Positions 1 through 7,848 of a stretch of 36,193 bases of DNA are shown in pieces. Positions within the stretch are counted from its first letter, which is position 1. The number at the start of each line of letters is the position of its first letter. The stretch lies in assembly GCF_018271995.1 (NCBI RefSeq), contig NZ_JAGUCO010000034.1, positions 1 to 36,193 on the forward strand. Direction: 5' to 3'. This DNA comes from Carboxylicivirga linearis (GTDB taxonomy: Bacteria; Bacteroidota; Bacteroidia; Bacteroidales; Marinilabiliaceae). A program made the translations under genes and the position numbers. The notes under the pieces are model-generated. The model was not told the origin of the DNA, made no database searches, and saw only the letters and a program-made list of their open reading frames with translations.

Positions 1-9
1 TATCGACTT

Positions 10-94
10 GGAGAGATGGCAGAGTGGTCGAATGCGGCGGTCTTGAAAACCGTTGTACCGCGAGGTACCGGGGGTTCGAATCCCTCTCTCTCCG
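10..94 (+). tRNA. tRNA-Ser (anticodon UGA)
   Basis: An 85-nt cloverleaf with a 7-bp acceptor stem (GGAGAGA at 10-16 pairs with TCTCTCC at 87-93), discriminator G94, a TTCGAAT T-loop at 75-81 and anticodon TGA at 44-46. The long variable arm (GTACCGCGAGGTACC) is the class II feature expected for serine. The 3' CCA is not encoded. An integrase gene begins about 250 bp downstream in the same direction, which is the usual sign that the tRNA 3' end is an integration target. Confidence 0.97.
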
Positions 95-123
95 CTGAAA
101 GCGAAAGCAATTTAAAGTAAAAC

Positions 124-152
124 CCTGTAAGTCAACACTTACAGGTTTTTTT
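124..152 (+). terminator. Rho-independent terminator after tRNA-Ser
   Basis: A perfect 8-bp stem (CCTGTAAG / CTTACAGG) with a 6-nt loop is followed by seven T residues. It sits 30 bp after the tRNA and would end its transcript before the integrase promoter region. Confidence 0.85.
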
Positions 153-198
153 AATGCGCAATATTTTGAAATAAAAAGCAGTAAAACGCAATTTTTCA

Positions 199-241
199 GA
201 GGACTTATCGAGGACTAAAATCCCCTCAAAAAAGTCCTCGA
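199..241. repeat. GAGGACT repeats between tRNA and integrase
   Basis: GAGGACT occurs at 199-205 and 210-216 as direct copies and at 233-239 in inverted orientation. The last two belong to a 9-bp inverted repeat (TCGAGGACT / AGTCCTCGA). Lying between a tRNA target and its integrase, the repeats are candidates for integrase arm-type or accessory-protein sites. This is inferred from position only. Confidence 0.5.
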
Positions 242-342
242 TTGATCGTTCCAATAACGCTACATTGCGCTCTATTACTCGGTTTCAAATGCCTTTGTAA
301 TGAACTCATAAAAATAATTTTAACACCAAAAATTTATGTATT

Positions 343-1557
343 ATGAGCGGACTTACAAACGTCAAAATCTTGTTTTTCATTAAAAGAACCAAAGTAACCA
401 AGAATGGTATGGCTACTATCTTTGTTAGAATTACTATTAACAAGGAAAGAACTGAATTTACAACCCGAAAGAAAGTTTCTCCTGAAATATGGGATGATAA
501 AGCAGAAAGAACAAATGGGTTAACTCCAGAAGGAATCGAAACAAATTCTTTCATTGACCAATATCAAAAGAAGATATTCTCTTATATCGATTTTCTCACC
601 TTGGATAACCAACCAGTATCAGCACGTATTATTCAGGAAAAACTTGTAGGTAAAAAGGAAGACCGAAGAACCATTTTAAAGATCTATCAAGACCATAATG
701 AAAAAGCCAAAAAGCTAATCGGTGTAGATTTCTCAGCTGACACAGTTCAACGCTACGAAACATCATATATGCATACCAGGGATTTTATTCGTTGGCAATA
801 TAAACGTGAGGACATGGCTTTAGAAGAACTCAACCAACAATTTATAAATAACTACGAGTTCTATTTTAAGACTGTTCGCAATTGTAGCCATAACACAACA
901 ATCAAATACATTAAGAACTTCAAGAAGATTATTAGAATTGCCTTAGCTAATGGTTGGTTAAAGAAAGACCCTTTTGCAACTATTAAGCTCCGGTTAAAAC
1001 CAGTTGATGCGGTTTATCTTACAAAAGAAGAACTGGATACCATTATTAATAAAAGCATAGGAATTGAGCGCCTACAGCAGGTTAGGGATGCTTTTGTATT
1101 TTGTTGTTTTACAGGATTAGCTTTCTCTGATGTGAAGTCTTTGAAACGTGAACATATCACGACAGACAAAGATGGCATTACATGGATTCATAAAAAAAGA
1201 ACTAAAACAGATCAAATGAGTACCATTTTTGTGATTGAGGGCGCAAAAAAGCTAATCGCCAAATATCAACATGAGCCGGAATTGATTGAAAAAGGTGTCC
1301 TCCTACCCGTTTTAAGTAATCAGAAGATGAATGCGTATCTGAAAGAAATTGGGACCATATGTGGCATTGATAAACCTATATCAACACATACCGCACGTCA
1401 CACTTTTGCAACAACGGTTGCATTAGAGAATAATATGCCATTAGAGGTTGTATCAAAAACTTTAGGCCATTCCAATACAAAAATGACTCAACGTTATGCA
1501 AGAACAACCGAGACTTTGATTAAAAAGAATATGGAGAAGATTAAGGATTTGTATTAA
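343..1557 (+). CDS. Tyrosine recombinase / integrase (Bacteroidota type)
   Basis: A 404-residue phage-type integrase expected to insert and excise the surrounding element at tRNA-Ser. Residues 1-110 form the arm-binding-like N-terminus common in Bacteroidota integrases, about 110-215 the SAM-like core-binding domain, and about 220-404 the catalytic domain. Visible catalytic residues are H349 and R352 (HTARHTF), H376 (LGHSN) and the nucleophile Y385 (QRYAR). The first catalytic arginine is replaced: the motif reads FTGLAFSDV, with A260 where most relatives have R. From general knowledge, the Bacteroides integrase IntDOT also lacks this arginine, so the protein may still be active. The start is the only ATG in a good position. 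Three palindromes follow the stop codon. Confidence 0.93.
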   Translation: MSGLTNVKILFFIKRTKVTKNGMATIFVRITINKERTEFTTRKKVSPEIWDDKAERTNGLTPEGIETNSFIDQYQKKIFSYIDFLTLDNQPVSARIIQEKLVGKKEDRRTILKIYQDHNEKAKKLIGVDFSADTVQRYETSYMHTRDFIRWQYKREDMALEELNQQFINNYEFYFKTVRNCSHNTTIKYIKNFKKIIRIALANGWLKKDPFATIKLRLKPVDAVYLTKEELDTIINKSIGIERLQQVRDAFVFCCFTGLAFSDVKSLKREHITTDKDGITWIHKKRTKTDQMSTIFVIEGAKKLIAKYQHEPELIEKGVLLPVLSNQKMNAYLKEIGTICGIDKPISTHTARHTFATTVALENNMPLEVVSKTLGHSNTKMTQRYARTTETLIKKNMEKIKDLY

Positions 1558-1588
1558 AACATATCGTTTTAAAATAAATATCTTGAAT

Positions 1589-1615
1589 CAACCGTAGTGC
1601 TGAGCAGTACGGTTG
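1589..1615. repeat. 27-bp palindrome, copy 1
   Basis: The outer arms are CAACCGTA / TACGGTTG and the inner core is TGCTGAGCA. The copy is followed by GAAAA like the other two. It lies 31 bp after the integrase stop codon and lacks a T-run, so it is not an obvious terminator. Confidence 0.75.
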
Positions 1616-1637
1616 AAAAGGTAAATTATTAAAAATT

Positions 1638-1664
1638 CAACTGGGGTGCTGAGCACCTCAATTG
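1638..1664. repeat. 27-bp palindrome, copy 2
   Basis: It has the same length and core as copy 1 (GTGCTGAGCAC), with outer arms CAACTGGG / CTCAATTG. The arm sequence differs from copy 1 but pairing is largely preserved. It begins 49 bp after the start of copy 1 and is also followed by GAAAA. Confidence 0.75.
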
Positions 1665-1869
1665 AAAAACTATTTAACTAGAATAATCAAGCCTTTTGAT
1701 GGTATTCTATTTTCTCATACAATAAATTCACTAGTTTTTTGAAAATTTTTATTGATGAAATGTTAATACGGATAAAAACATTTTACTTGACCATTTAATA
1801 TATGTAACGCTTTTACCTGTAGAAACTTTACATATAGATTTCTCAACATACTAAATGCCATTTTAAATT

Positions 1870-1896
1870 CAGTTGGAGTGCTGAGCACCTCAACTG
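1870..1896. repeat. 27-bp palindrome, copy 3
   Basis: It has core GTGCTGAGCAC with outer arms CAGTTG / CAACTG. Relative to copy 2, the arms changed on both sides so that the outer stem still pairs. It lies just before the open frame of the next gene and is followed by GAAAA. Confidence 0.75.
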
Positions 1897-1953
1897 AAAA
1901 TTTGTGTAAATATTACCGACCCTTATGGTGATATTCGTAAAGATATCCACTAC

Positions 1954-2307
1954 GTGAAAGACCCGATAAAGAAAATACTCTACATCAAATACAAACTAAT
2001 TTATCCTTGCTATTGCGACTATGTGAACAAAAATAAGCTACACTTTCTTGAGATGAATTCGTTAAGAGAATTGTTGACCGTAAAGGGAAATAAATCATTT
2101 ATTCCTAATAGCTCACAAAAAAGTCGTAGAGTAAAATGCTATACGCATAGTGTATTAGGCTCTAGTTATATGTTTAAATATGAAGATGCAGAAGAAACAA
2201 ATGGAATAGTCATTGATGGTGTGGAGCTGGCAATCCGAGTTAGTTTCTCATTTTTCTTTATAGGGCACTTTATAGTATCCATTTTTTATGCTCAAAAATT
2301 CAACTAA
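1954..2307 (+). CDS. Hypothetical protein, possibly a degenerate LytTR-like domain
   Basis: An open frame of 117 codons from a GTG start. The frame stays open upstream to about 1885, inside the third palindrome, with no ATG, so the true start is unclear or the 5' end is lost. I do not recognise the protein with certainty. The stretch from NSLRELL through KSFIPNSS to GVELAIRVSF loosely resembles the order of elements in LytTR DNA-binding domains, but the typical basic FIRIHKS-like motif is not intact. It may be a decayed regulator. Codon use is plausible for the host. Confidence 0.4.
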   Translation: MKDPIKKILYIKYKLIYPCYCDYVNKNKLHFLEMNSLRELLTVKGNKSFIPNSSQKSRRVKCYTHSVLGSSYMFKYEDAEETNGIVIDGVELAIRVSFSFFFIGHFIVSIFYAQKFN

Positions 2308-2327
2308 AAGGGAATGGGTGTTTTTTA

Positions 2328-2412
2328 TAGTAAATGAAGTAAATCAAACACAGTAATGTGTTTATTAATAATCTTTTTAGATATTTACTTTACATTTACT
2401 TGATTTACTTCA
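2328..2412. repeat. AGTAAAT repeats with a 13-bp inverted repeat
   Basis: A perfect 13-bp inverted repeat has arms at 2335-2347 (TGAAGTAAATCAA) and 2400-2412. ATTTACTT occurs at 2383, 2394 and 2403, and its inverse at 2337 and, with one mismatch, at 2328, so neighbouring copies are 9 to 11 bp apart. A 7-bp hairpin (AAACACA / TGTGTTT) lies at 2346-2363. The cluster is 150 bp upstream of the HU gene. A similar motif with helical spacing occurs upstream of the HTH gene at the right end of the window. Confidence 0.6.
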
Positions 2413-2563
2413 CAACTAAATTTGATAGTTTATTGTCCTGAAATTATGAAGTAATTGAGTGTTGATATCCATAAACACCTTTCAATACCACGGTATAAAC
2501 AGATGTAAAGAAGAAATAACTATCTTGCATTGAATATTTCACTCAATCTAAAAAATTAAAAGA

Positions 2564-2836
2564 ATGAATAAATCAGAATTAGTAAGTGCCATTGCAGAGG
2601 CAAGTGGTTTGACAAAAGCAGATTCAGAAAAAGCATTAAATGCAACTACAGAAGCAATTAAAAATGCTTTAGCTAAAGGCGAAAGCATTCAATTAATAGG
2701 GTTTGGTACATTTTCAATAAGCGAACGTTCGGCTCGTACTGGTAGAAATCCTCAAACAGGTAAAGAAATTCAGATTGCAGCAAAGAAAGTTGCTAAGTTT
2801 AAGCCGGGTAAGGCTTTGGATGAAGCTGTTAACTAA
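2564..2836 (+). CDS. HU-family DNA-binding protein
   Basis: A 90-residue HU/IHF-family protein of standard length. The conserved features are the N-terminal helices (MNKSELVSAIAEASGL), the GFGTFSI turn and the DNA-clasping arm with RTGRNPQTGKEI, followed by the FKPGKAL end. It binds and bends DNA without strong sequence preference as a dimer. Its place beside the integrase gene raises the possibility that it serves as the bending cofactor for excision or integration, but an ordinary nucleoid role is equally consistent. It has its own terminator just downstream. Confidence 0.96.
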   Translation: MNKSELVSAIAEASGLTKADSEKALNATTEAIKNALAKGESIQLIGFGTFSISERSARTGRNPQTGKEIQIAAKKVAKFKPGKALDEAVN

Positions 2837-2845
2837 AAAGATATA

Positions 2846-2870
2846 AGAGGAGGTGAAAGCCTCCTTTATT
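2846..2870 (+). terminator. Terminator of the HU gene
   Basis: AGGAGG at 2848-2853 and CCTCCT at 2860-2865 form a stem with a TGAAAG loop, extended by weaker pairs and followed by TTTATT. It begins about 10 bp after the HU stop codon. The convergent lipid kinase gene ends shortly beyond. Confidence 0.75.
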
Positions 2871-2915
2871 GTTATTATAGGTTTTCTTTAAGTGCATTAG
2901 AAGTTGAAATTCTTA

Positions 2916-3314
2916 CTAAAAAAACGATGAATTTATCAAATAAATTATTCGTGGAATAAAAACTAAGCATCCAACAATAACGGAAACTATAGAAGAAATA
3001 AGCACAGCTCCTGCAGAATAATCTTTTATTAACCCAATTCGAGGATTTATATTCGGCTCAATAAAGTCTGCAATTTGTTCAATTGCCGTATTAAAAAGCT
3101 CTGATATAAAAACACCACCTGATACTATTGTAATCAAAATCCATTCTATCAATTCTAATTTGAGCAGTATTCCTAATATAACAGTACAAATTAAGGCAAG
3201 TACATGAATTCTAGCATTGTGTTCCTTTAATACTAAATCCTTAATTCCATTAAAAGCAAAGGCAAAGCTTTTCATTCTTCTTTTAATTGAAAAATGTTCT
3301 TTTTCATCATACAT
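2916..3314 (-). CDS. dgkA: Diacylglycerol / undecaprenol kinase (DgkA family)
   Basis: A 132-residue integral membrane lipid kinase that phosphorylates diacylglycerol or undecaprenol at the inner membrane. A short basic N-terminus is followed by three hydrophobic segments (about 36-52, 57-71 and 100-125). The family signature is clear: E72-L-F-N75-T-A-I-E79 and K97-D98 before SAGAVL. In this family these acidic and Asn residues bind Mg-ATP. The sequence resembles the undecaprenol-kinase branch, but the substrate cannot be fixed from the sequence. It is the last gene of the minus-strand envelope run and is separated from the PAP2 phosphatase by a group II intron, so a kinase and a phosphatase for lipids sit side by side. 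Confidence 0.88.
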   Translation of the reverse strand: MYDEKEHFSIKRRMKSFAFAFNGIKDLVLKEHNARIHVLALICTVILGILLKLELIEWILITIVSGGVFISELFNTAIEQIADFIEPNINPRIGLIKDYSAGAVLISSIVSVIVGCLVFIPRIIYLINSSFF

Positions 3315-3335
3315 ATTAAATAGTTTTATTTTAAA

Positions 3336-3929
3336 ATCGAGTAGGCTGCCGATAGGCTTTTAGCCTATCGGAGAACCTCTCACACCACCCAGCATACGGG
3401 TCTCGTACTGGGCGGTTCGACACGTATCAATACAATGCTCTTTATACCATTGTACCTTGATTGTAGTTTAGAATAGGGCTAGTAAACTCGAAGTTTATAC
3501 CTCCCTAAAGAATTTCCAATCACGTATCGTTCAGCCCTTCATCAGGTTGTAAGACTTCTGTATTACTCTATACAGCTTGTTTCTCCTGACTACTATGGCG
3601 TCTGCTGACTGCTCCGCACTACAAACGCGTGGTTACGGAGCTCTCCCCAGGTAAGAGCACAATCCTTCAACCTATGCCTGCCGCATCTACTGACTAAGGA
3701 TTATTGGCTACGGGCTTTGCAATGATGTGCTTGCTTACCCTCCTTAACCAGCCTCATATGCGGTTTCTGTTCGTCAGTACAGGTTTTTGTAGTCCTGCTT
3801 CCTTTACTCCCAAGGTCACCCCTGACGAGCTTGCAGCTTACTAACTGGCTTCACCAACTTGCCAGTAAGGGACTTTCACCCTCTGGATTATTTTGAGTAC
3901 TTTGGTACTCGTGCTCATGCTGGGCACAC
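3336..3929 (-). mobile_element. ORF-less group II intron (about 594 nt)
   Basis: Read on the minus strand, the segment starts near 3929 with GTGTGCCC (the group II 5' end is GUGYG-like) and ends at 3336 with CCTACTCGAT, a common group II 3' end. Domain V is recognisable at about 3417-3383: CCGCCCAG pairs with CTGGGTGG, with a two-base TG bulge and a small apical loop. Domain VI follows as a 9-bp stem (3349-3371) close to the 3' end. Upstream are typical domain I-III phrases such as GGTGAAAGTCCC and GGAGAGCTCCGTAACCACG. Domain IV is only short: no reverse transcriptase/maturase remains. Splicing or mobility would need a protein supplied from elsewhere. It lies between two genes, not within one. 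The exact 5' base is uncertain by about 2 nt. Confidence 0.82.
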
Positions 3930-3933
3930 ACAT

Positions 3934-3978
3934 GTTGCACAAACTCAATTGTCAAACTAAGATTTGAGTTTGTGCAAC
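3934..3978 (-). terminator. 15-bp hairpin after the PAP2 gene, abutting the intron
   Basis: A perfect 15-bp inverted repeat (GTTGCACAAACTCAA at 3934-3948 and its complement at 3964-3978) has a 15-nt loop. It starts about 20 bp after the PAP2 stop codon and ends about 4 nt before the intron 5' end. No T-run follows because the intron begins there. It fits a terminator hairpin interrupted at its 3' foot, the kind of target used by group IIC introns. Confidence 0.6.
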
Positions 3979-3998
3979 TTTAACGAATAGTTTACTCT

Positions 3999-4760
3999 TT
4001 AAAAATTAAACGACAGATTTAATCCTACCTGGTTTCCATTATAATAAGGGTATGCAAGAGAGTTTATATGTTTTGCCTTTTTATTTCTAAATAATTTTTC
4101 GTTAATGAAAGGATTTATCCAATATGCTATTTTTGTACTGAGAATTCCAATTCCAGCTCCAGCTGCAACGTCAGTCAACCAGTGTCGATCATTATAAATC
4201 CTGAAAAAGCCTGTCCCAGCTGCAACTACATACCCAGAAACACCATACCATATTGAGACATCTTTATATTCCTGCATCAAAAATTCAGCTCCCATAAATG
4301 CTGTTGCAGTATGACCTGATGGAAATGAATTTTTAGTTGACCCATCCGGACGTTCAATTTTAGTAATGTTTTTCAGACTCAAAACCGTTGTAGACATTAT
4401 TGCAAATGATGTGGCCAATATAACGGTACGATCTCTAAAATTATTCTTACCCTTTATTCCGACAGCGTTTAAACCGTATACTGCCAACGTAGGGGCATAT
4501 TGAGAAAAATCATCAATTGTTATTTTCCTATCTATATTCTCATTCACTTCTTCCTTAATTTCCAGATTAGCGTCTTTAACCCCATCACTTTCAATTCCTA
4601 TTACACCATAGCTAATTAAGGCGGCAGGAATAATTAGTGATGAATACCTAAACTTTAAATCTTTATTTGTAACGATTGTATCTAATGTCAATTCCTGACA
4701 AAATGCTTGCTGAGACAAATACATAAATAGCATGAAAATCATCAATATCTTTTTCTTCAT
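3999..4760 (-). CDS. PAP2-family membrane phosphatase
   Basis: A 253-residue protein with an N-terminal signal peptide (cleavage near CQE at 21-23) and hydrophobic segments at about 39-56, 112-128, 168-185 and 195-215. All three PAP2 motifs are present: K130-x6-R137-P138, PSGH at 147-150, and R187-x5-H193-x3-D197, where the two histidines and the aspartate are catalytic. Such enzymes dephosphorylate lipid phosphates in or outside the inner membrane (undecaprenyl pyrophosphate, phosphatidate or lipid A). Its neighbours, a lipid kinase, a PagL-like deacylase and an efflux system, favour an envelope lipid substrate, but which one is not decided. It lies 64 bp after the RND gene and is probably co-transcribed. 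Confidence 0.88.
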   Translation of the reverse strand: MKKKILMIFMLFMYLSQQAFCQELTLDTIVTNKDLKFRYSSLIIPAALISYGVIGIESDGVKDANLEIKEEVNENIDRKITIDDFSQYAPTLAVYGLNAVGIKGKNNFRDRTVILATSFAIMSTTVLSLKNITKIERPDGSTKNSFPSGHTATAFMGAEFLMQEYKDVSIWYGVSGYVVAAGTGFFRIYNDRHWLTDVAAGAGIGILSTKIAYWINPFINEKLFRNKKAKHINSLAYPYYNGNQVGLNLSFNF

Positions 4761-4824
4761 ATTGAGGTAAATTTTAATTTATAATGTTAACAATTGGTGC
4801 TTGAAAAGAAAAGAGTATCTGTTT

Positions 4825-7800
4825 TTACTTTTCAATAATTTTTAAGAATGATGGTAGTACTATAAGCAAAACAGGTAATGCAACGAATAAACCTCCTATG
4901 ACTGCAATTGCTAGGGATTGATGCATTTGAGCTCCACTACCTAATGCCAGAGCTAAAGGCAGTAATGCAACAATTGCACTTAAGGCAGTCATAAGTTTCG
5001 GTCTTAATCTAATTGATATTGAATAAACTATTGCATCTTGTACATTCTCACCCTTTTTACGCTCTTCAGTGTACTGTAGATAGGTAAAAATTGCTGCCTC
5101 CCCTACAATGCCTATAATCATAATTATTCCAATATAACTTCCCACATTTAAAGGGATATTGAGAAAGAATAATAATAAAGTGCTACCTGACGGAGCTAAT
5201 AATATTAATATAATTAGTAACAATGCTACCTTGAAATTCCGATAAAGGAAAAGTAATATCAGAAAAACTAGAAGTATTGCCATTAACAAAATAGAAAACA
5301 GTTCATTAAAAGCTTGCTTTTGTTCCTTGTAGGATCCACCATATTCTAGATTCATCCCTTGAGGTAAAACAATATTTTCTTGAATAGCTATTTGAATATC
5401 TTTTAATGTACTACCTAAATCCCTGTTATTAAGTCGTGCTGTGATATAACCAACTTTTTTGAGGTTCTCTCTATTTATTTCAGCAGTACCATTCAACACC
5501 TTTATGTCAGTAAATCTGGTTAAAGGCACAAGAGTTCCATCAGGCAGAAACACATTTGTTTTTAATAGTTTGTTATATCCAACTTTCTGGTAATCGGGAT
5601 AAACTAAACGTACATCGCAGAATCTTAGATTTTCTTGTATCGAACTTGCTTTAACTCCACCAATCATGGTTTGAAGCTGTAATTGGAGATCTGTTAATGG
5701 AAGCGAGTATTCCTTTAAATTGGAATATTTTGGTTTCAACGTTAATGAAGGTCCGGCAACAACAATTCCATCAAAAACATCAGCTGTTCCTTCTACTCTT
5801 TCAATTACCGCCGCAATTTTTTTTGAATATTCCTGAATCTGAGATTCATTGTCTCCAAAGAGTTTTATTTCTATTGGTTGAACGGAACTCATTAAATCGC
5901 CTAACATATCTCCAATTACCTGTCCAAAATCGACAATCAGGGCAGGTAGTTTTTCTTCAATATGTCCTCTAATGTTGTCAATTACTTCATCAGTCGATAA
6001 AGTACGGTTTTGTTTAAGTTTTATTAAATAATCGCCTCTACTTGGCTCTGTTATAAAAAAACCCATTTGCGTTCCTGTACGACGTGAAAAAGATTCCACT
6101 TCAGGTGTATTTTCAAGAATCTTATCAACTTGTACAAGCATTTCTTCGGTGGTTTCAAGCGAAGTGCCAGGAGGACTATCAAAATCTAAGACAATAGAGC
6201 CTTCATCCATTTCAGGAAGAAATCCGGATGGTAATTTTGGAAAAACCAATACCATTGAAACAATCATCAATAGTGTAAAACCAATACTTATATAAGGACG
6301 CTTTATAAAAAAGAGTACCCAACCTTTTTTTTTTATAATTGCAGGCTTTATGTTTTTCTCCTTTTTATCCCCAAATAGTAAAATATATACCACAGGTAAA
6401 ATGATCCAGCTAACGAAGAAAGATGCAATGAGTGTAATCATCATTGTATTGGTCATAATTTGAAAGTATGCACCGGCAACCCCTGTCATAATAAAAAATG
6501 GTAAGAAAATTACCAGCGTACTCAATGATGAACCGACCATGGCAGGTAGAAGGTATTTAATTGCTTTTGGAATTAATTCTTTGTATTTAGAATCAGGATG
6601 TTCTTCGTGAGTACGATGTATTTGCTCAACAACAACAACAGCATCGTCTATGACCAAACCAATTGCAGCTGCTATTGCACCTAAGGTCATAATATTAAAG
6701 TTATAACCTAAAACAAGCATTATCAGAATTGTCAGTAACAACGAAATAGGAACTGTTATTAAGATTATCAGGCTACTACGAAATGATCTTAAAAACAATA
6801 TGGTGATGATAATAGCAAGAAGTAACCCTATCCATAGAACGTCGCGGATACTGGTAATCGCTTCACCAACAAAGTCAGCTTGATTATAATACGGTCTAAG
6901 TTTGATTCCTTTAGGTAAAAGAGATGTATTTAAATCTGTGATTCTTTTTTGTAATTCAACATTCACATCTGACAGATTCGCCTCAGGTTGTTTCATTACG
7001 GCCACTAAAGGAACATCATTTCCATTAGCCTTGATTTTTAAATATTCAAGTTGACCAGCTATCTTAATTTCCGAAACATCCTTTAATAGAATTTCTCCTT
7101 TGGAAGAATTCCTAATAACTGTATTTCTTAATTCGTCAATATTTCTTAATGATGCATCGGTTATAGCAAGATATAATCTATTACTTTGGTTTGCATATCC
7201 TGATGCTTCAATAAAATTTGTCTGAACAAGAATATCGTAGATCATACCAGGAGTCAATCCAAGTTGGCTTAATTTATCCTGATTTAAAACAACCTGATAC
7301 TCTTTATTTCTACCTCCGGTAATAGCGACTTGTCTTATTCCTTGAATCTGTTCAAGATATGGTTTTACAGTATAGGTTGCCAAAGTTTTTAATTCTATTG
7401 GAGAAAGATCTCCTTCTAAGGAATAACCTGCCATAGCAAGAATAGCCGGATTCATTTTTTCTACCTCTACCTTTAATGATGCAGGAAGTTCAGAACGAAC
7501 TTGTGTAATAGCTGCTTCAACCTGTTGCTTGGCAAGATTTATATCAGCACTCCATTTAAAAAATGCAGAGATCTCACTACTGCCTCTAGATGTTGTACTT
7601 TGTAATAATTCAAGGTTTTCACATGTTTTTATTGCTTCTTCCAATGGTTTTGTGATACCAATGAGCATATTTTCAACAGGTTGATCACCATTGTCTGCGA
7701 TAACCTTAATTTTAGGGAACGTTACATTTGGCAACAACTCAACTTTTGTCCTGGAATAAGCGAATAATCCTGCAATAATTATTATAAAGCCCACAATTGC

Positions 7801-7848
7801 TAAAGGAGCTTTGTAAAGTATATAGAAACTTTTTTTTGGGTTTTTCAT
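4825..7848 (-). CDS. RND efflux transporter permease
   Basis: A 1007-residue inner-membrane proton antiporter of the RND superfamily, full length. It has TM1 at about 13-30, a first periplasmic loop up to about 335, a block of helices (335-500), a second periplasmic loop (about 545-835) and a final helix block. The TM4 motif GLVIDDAVVVVEQ carries D401-D402, the proton relay pair of drug-type (HAE) pumps, where heavy-metal pumps have a different motif. The transported substrate is unknown. The start codon overlaps the stop of the adaptor gene by 4 bp (ATGA), showing translational coupling. It works with the adaptor and the outer-membrane channel encoded just upstream. Confidence 0.94.
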   Translation of the reverse strand: MKNPKKSFYILYKAPLAIVGFIIIIAGLFAYSRTKVELLPNVTFPKIKVIADNGDQPVENMLIGITKPLEEAIKTCENLELLQSTTSRGSSEISAFFKWSADINLAKQQVEAAITQVRSELPASLKVEVEKMNPAILAMAGYSLEGDLSPIELKTLATYTVKPYLEQIQGIRQVAITGGRNKEYQVVLNQDKLSQLGLTPGMIYDILVQTNFIEASGYANQSNRLYLAITDASLRNIDELRNTVIRNSSKGEILLKDVSEIKIAGQLEYLKIKANGNDVPLVAVMKQPEANLSDVNVELQKRITDLNTSLLPKGIKLRPYYNQADFVGEAITSIRDVLWIGLLLAIIITILFLRSFRSSLIILITVPISLLLTILIMLVLGYNFNIMTLGAIAAAIGLVIDDAVVVVEQIHRTHEEHPDSKYKELIPKAIKYLLPAMVGSSLSTLVIFLPFFIMTGVAGAYFQIMTNTMMITLIASFFVSWIILPVVYILLFGDKKEKNIKPAIIKKKGWVLFFIKRPYISIGFTLLMIVSMVLVFPKLPSGFLPEMDEGSIVLDFDSPPGTSLETTEEMLVQVDKILENTPEVESFSRRTGTQMGFFITEPSRGDYLIKLKQNRTLSTDEVIDNIRGHIEEKLPALIVDFGQVIGDMLGDLMSSVQPIEIKLFGDNESQIQEYSKKIAAVIERVEGTADVFDGIVVAGPSLTLKPKYSNLKEYSLPLTDLQLQLQTMIGGVKASSIQENLRFCDVRLVYPDYQKVGYNKLLKTNVFLPDGTLVPLTRFTDIKVLNGTAEINRENLKKVGYITARLNNRDLGSTLKDIQIAIQENIVLPQGMNLEYGGSYKEQKQAFNELFSILLMAILLVFLILLFLYRNFKVALLLIILILLAPSGSTLLLFFLNIPLNVGSYIGIIMIIGIVGEAAIFTYLQYTEERKKGENVQDAIVYSISIRLRPKLMTALSAIVALLPLALALGSGAQMHQSLAIAVIGGLFVALPVLLIVLPSFLKIIEK

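Larger units (their letters stand above)
1558..1953. other. Intergenic region with three palindromes
   Basis: This 396-bp AT-rich stretch between the integrase and a hypothetical gene holds three 27-bp palindromes, listed separately. Apart from them I see no coding region. Confidence 0.6.

Noticed and set aside
1954-2307. Firm LytTR assignment
   Set aside because: Only loose similarity is visible and the key basic motif is not intact.
5697-5972. 91-codon ORF opposite the RND pump gene
   Set aside because: It is the antisense shadow of a well-supported long gene and lacks domain features.
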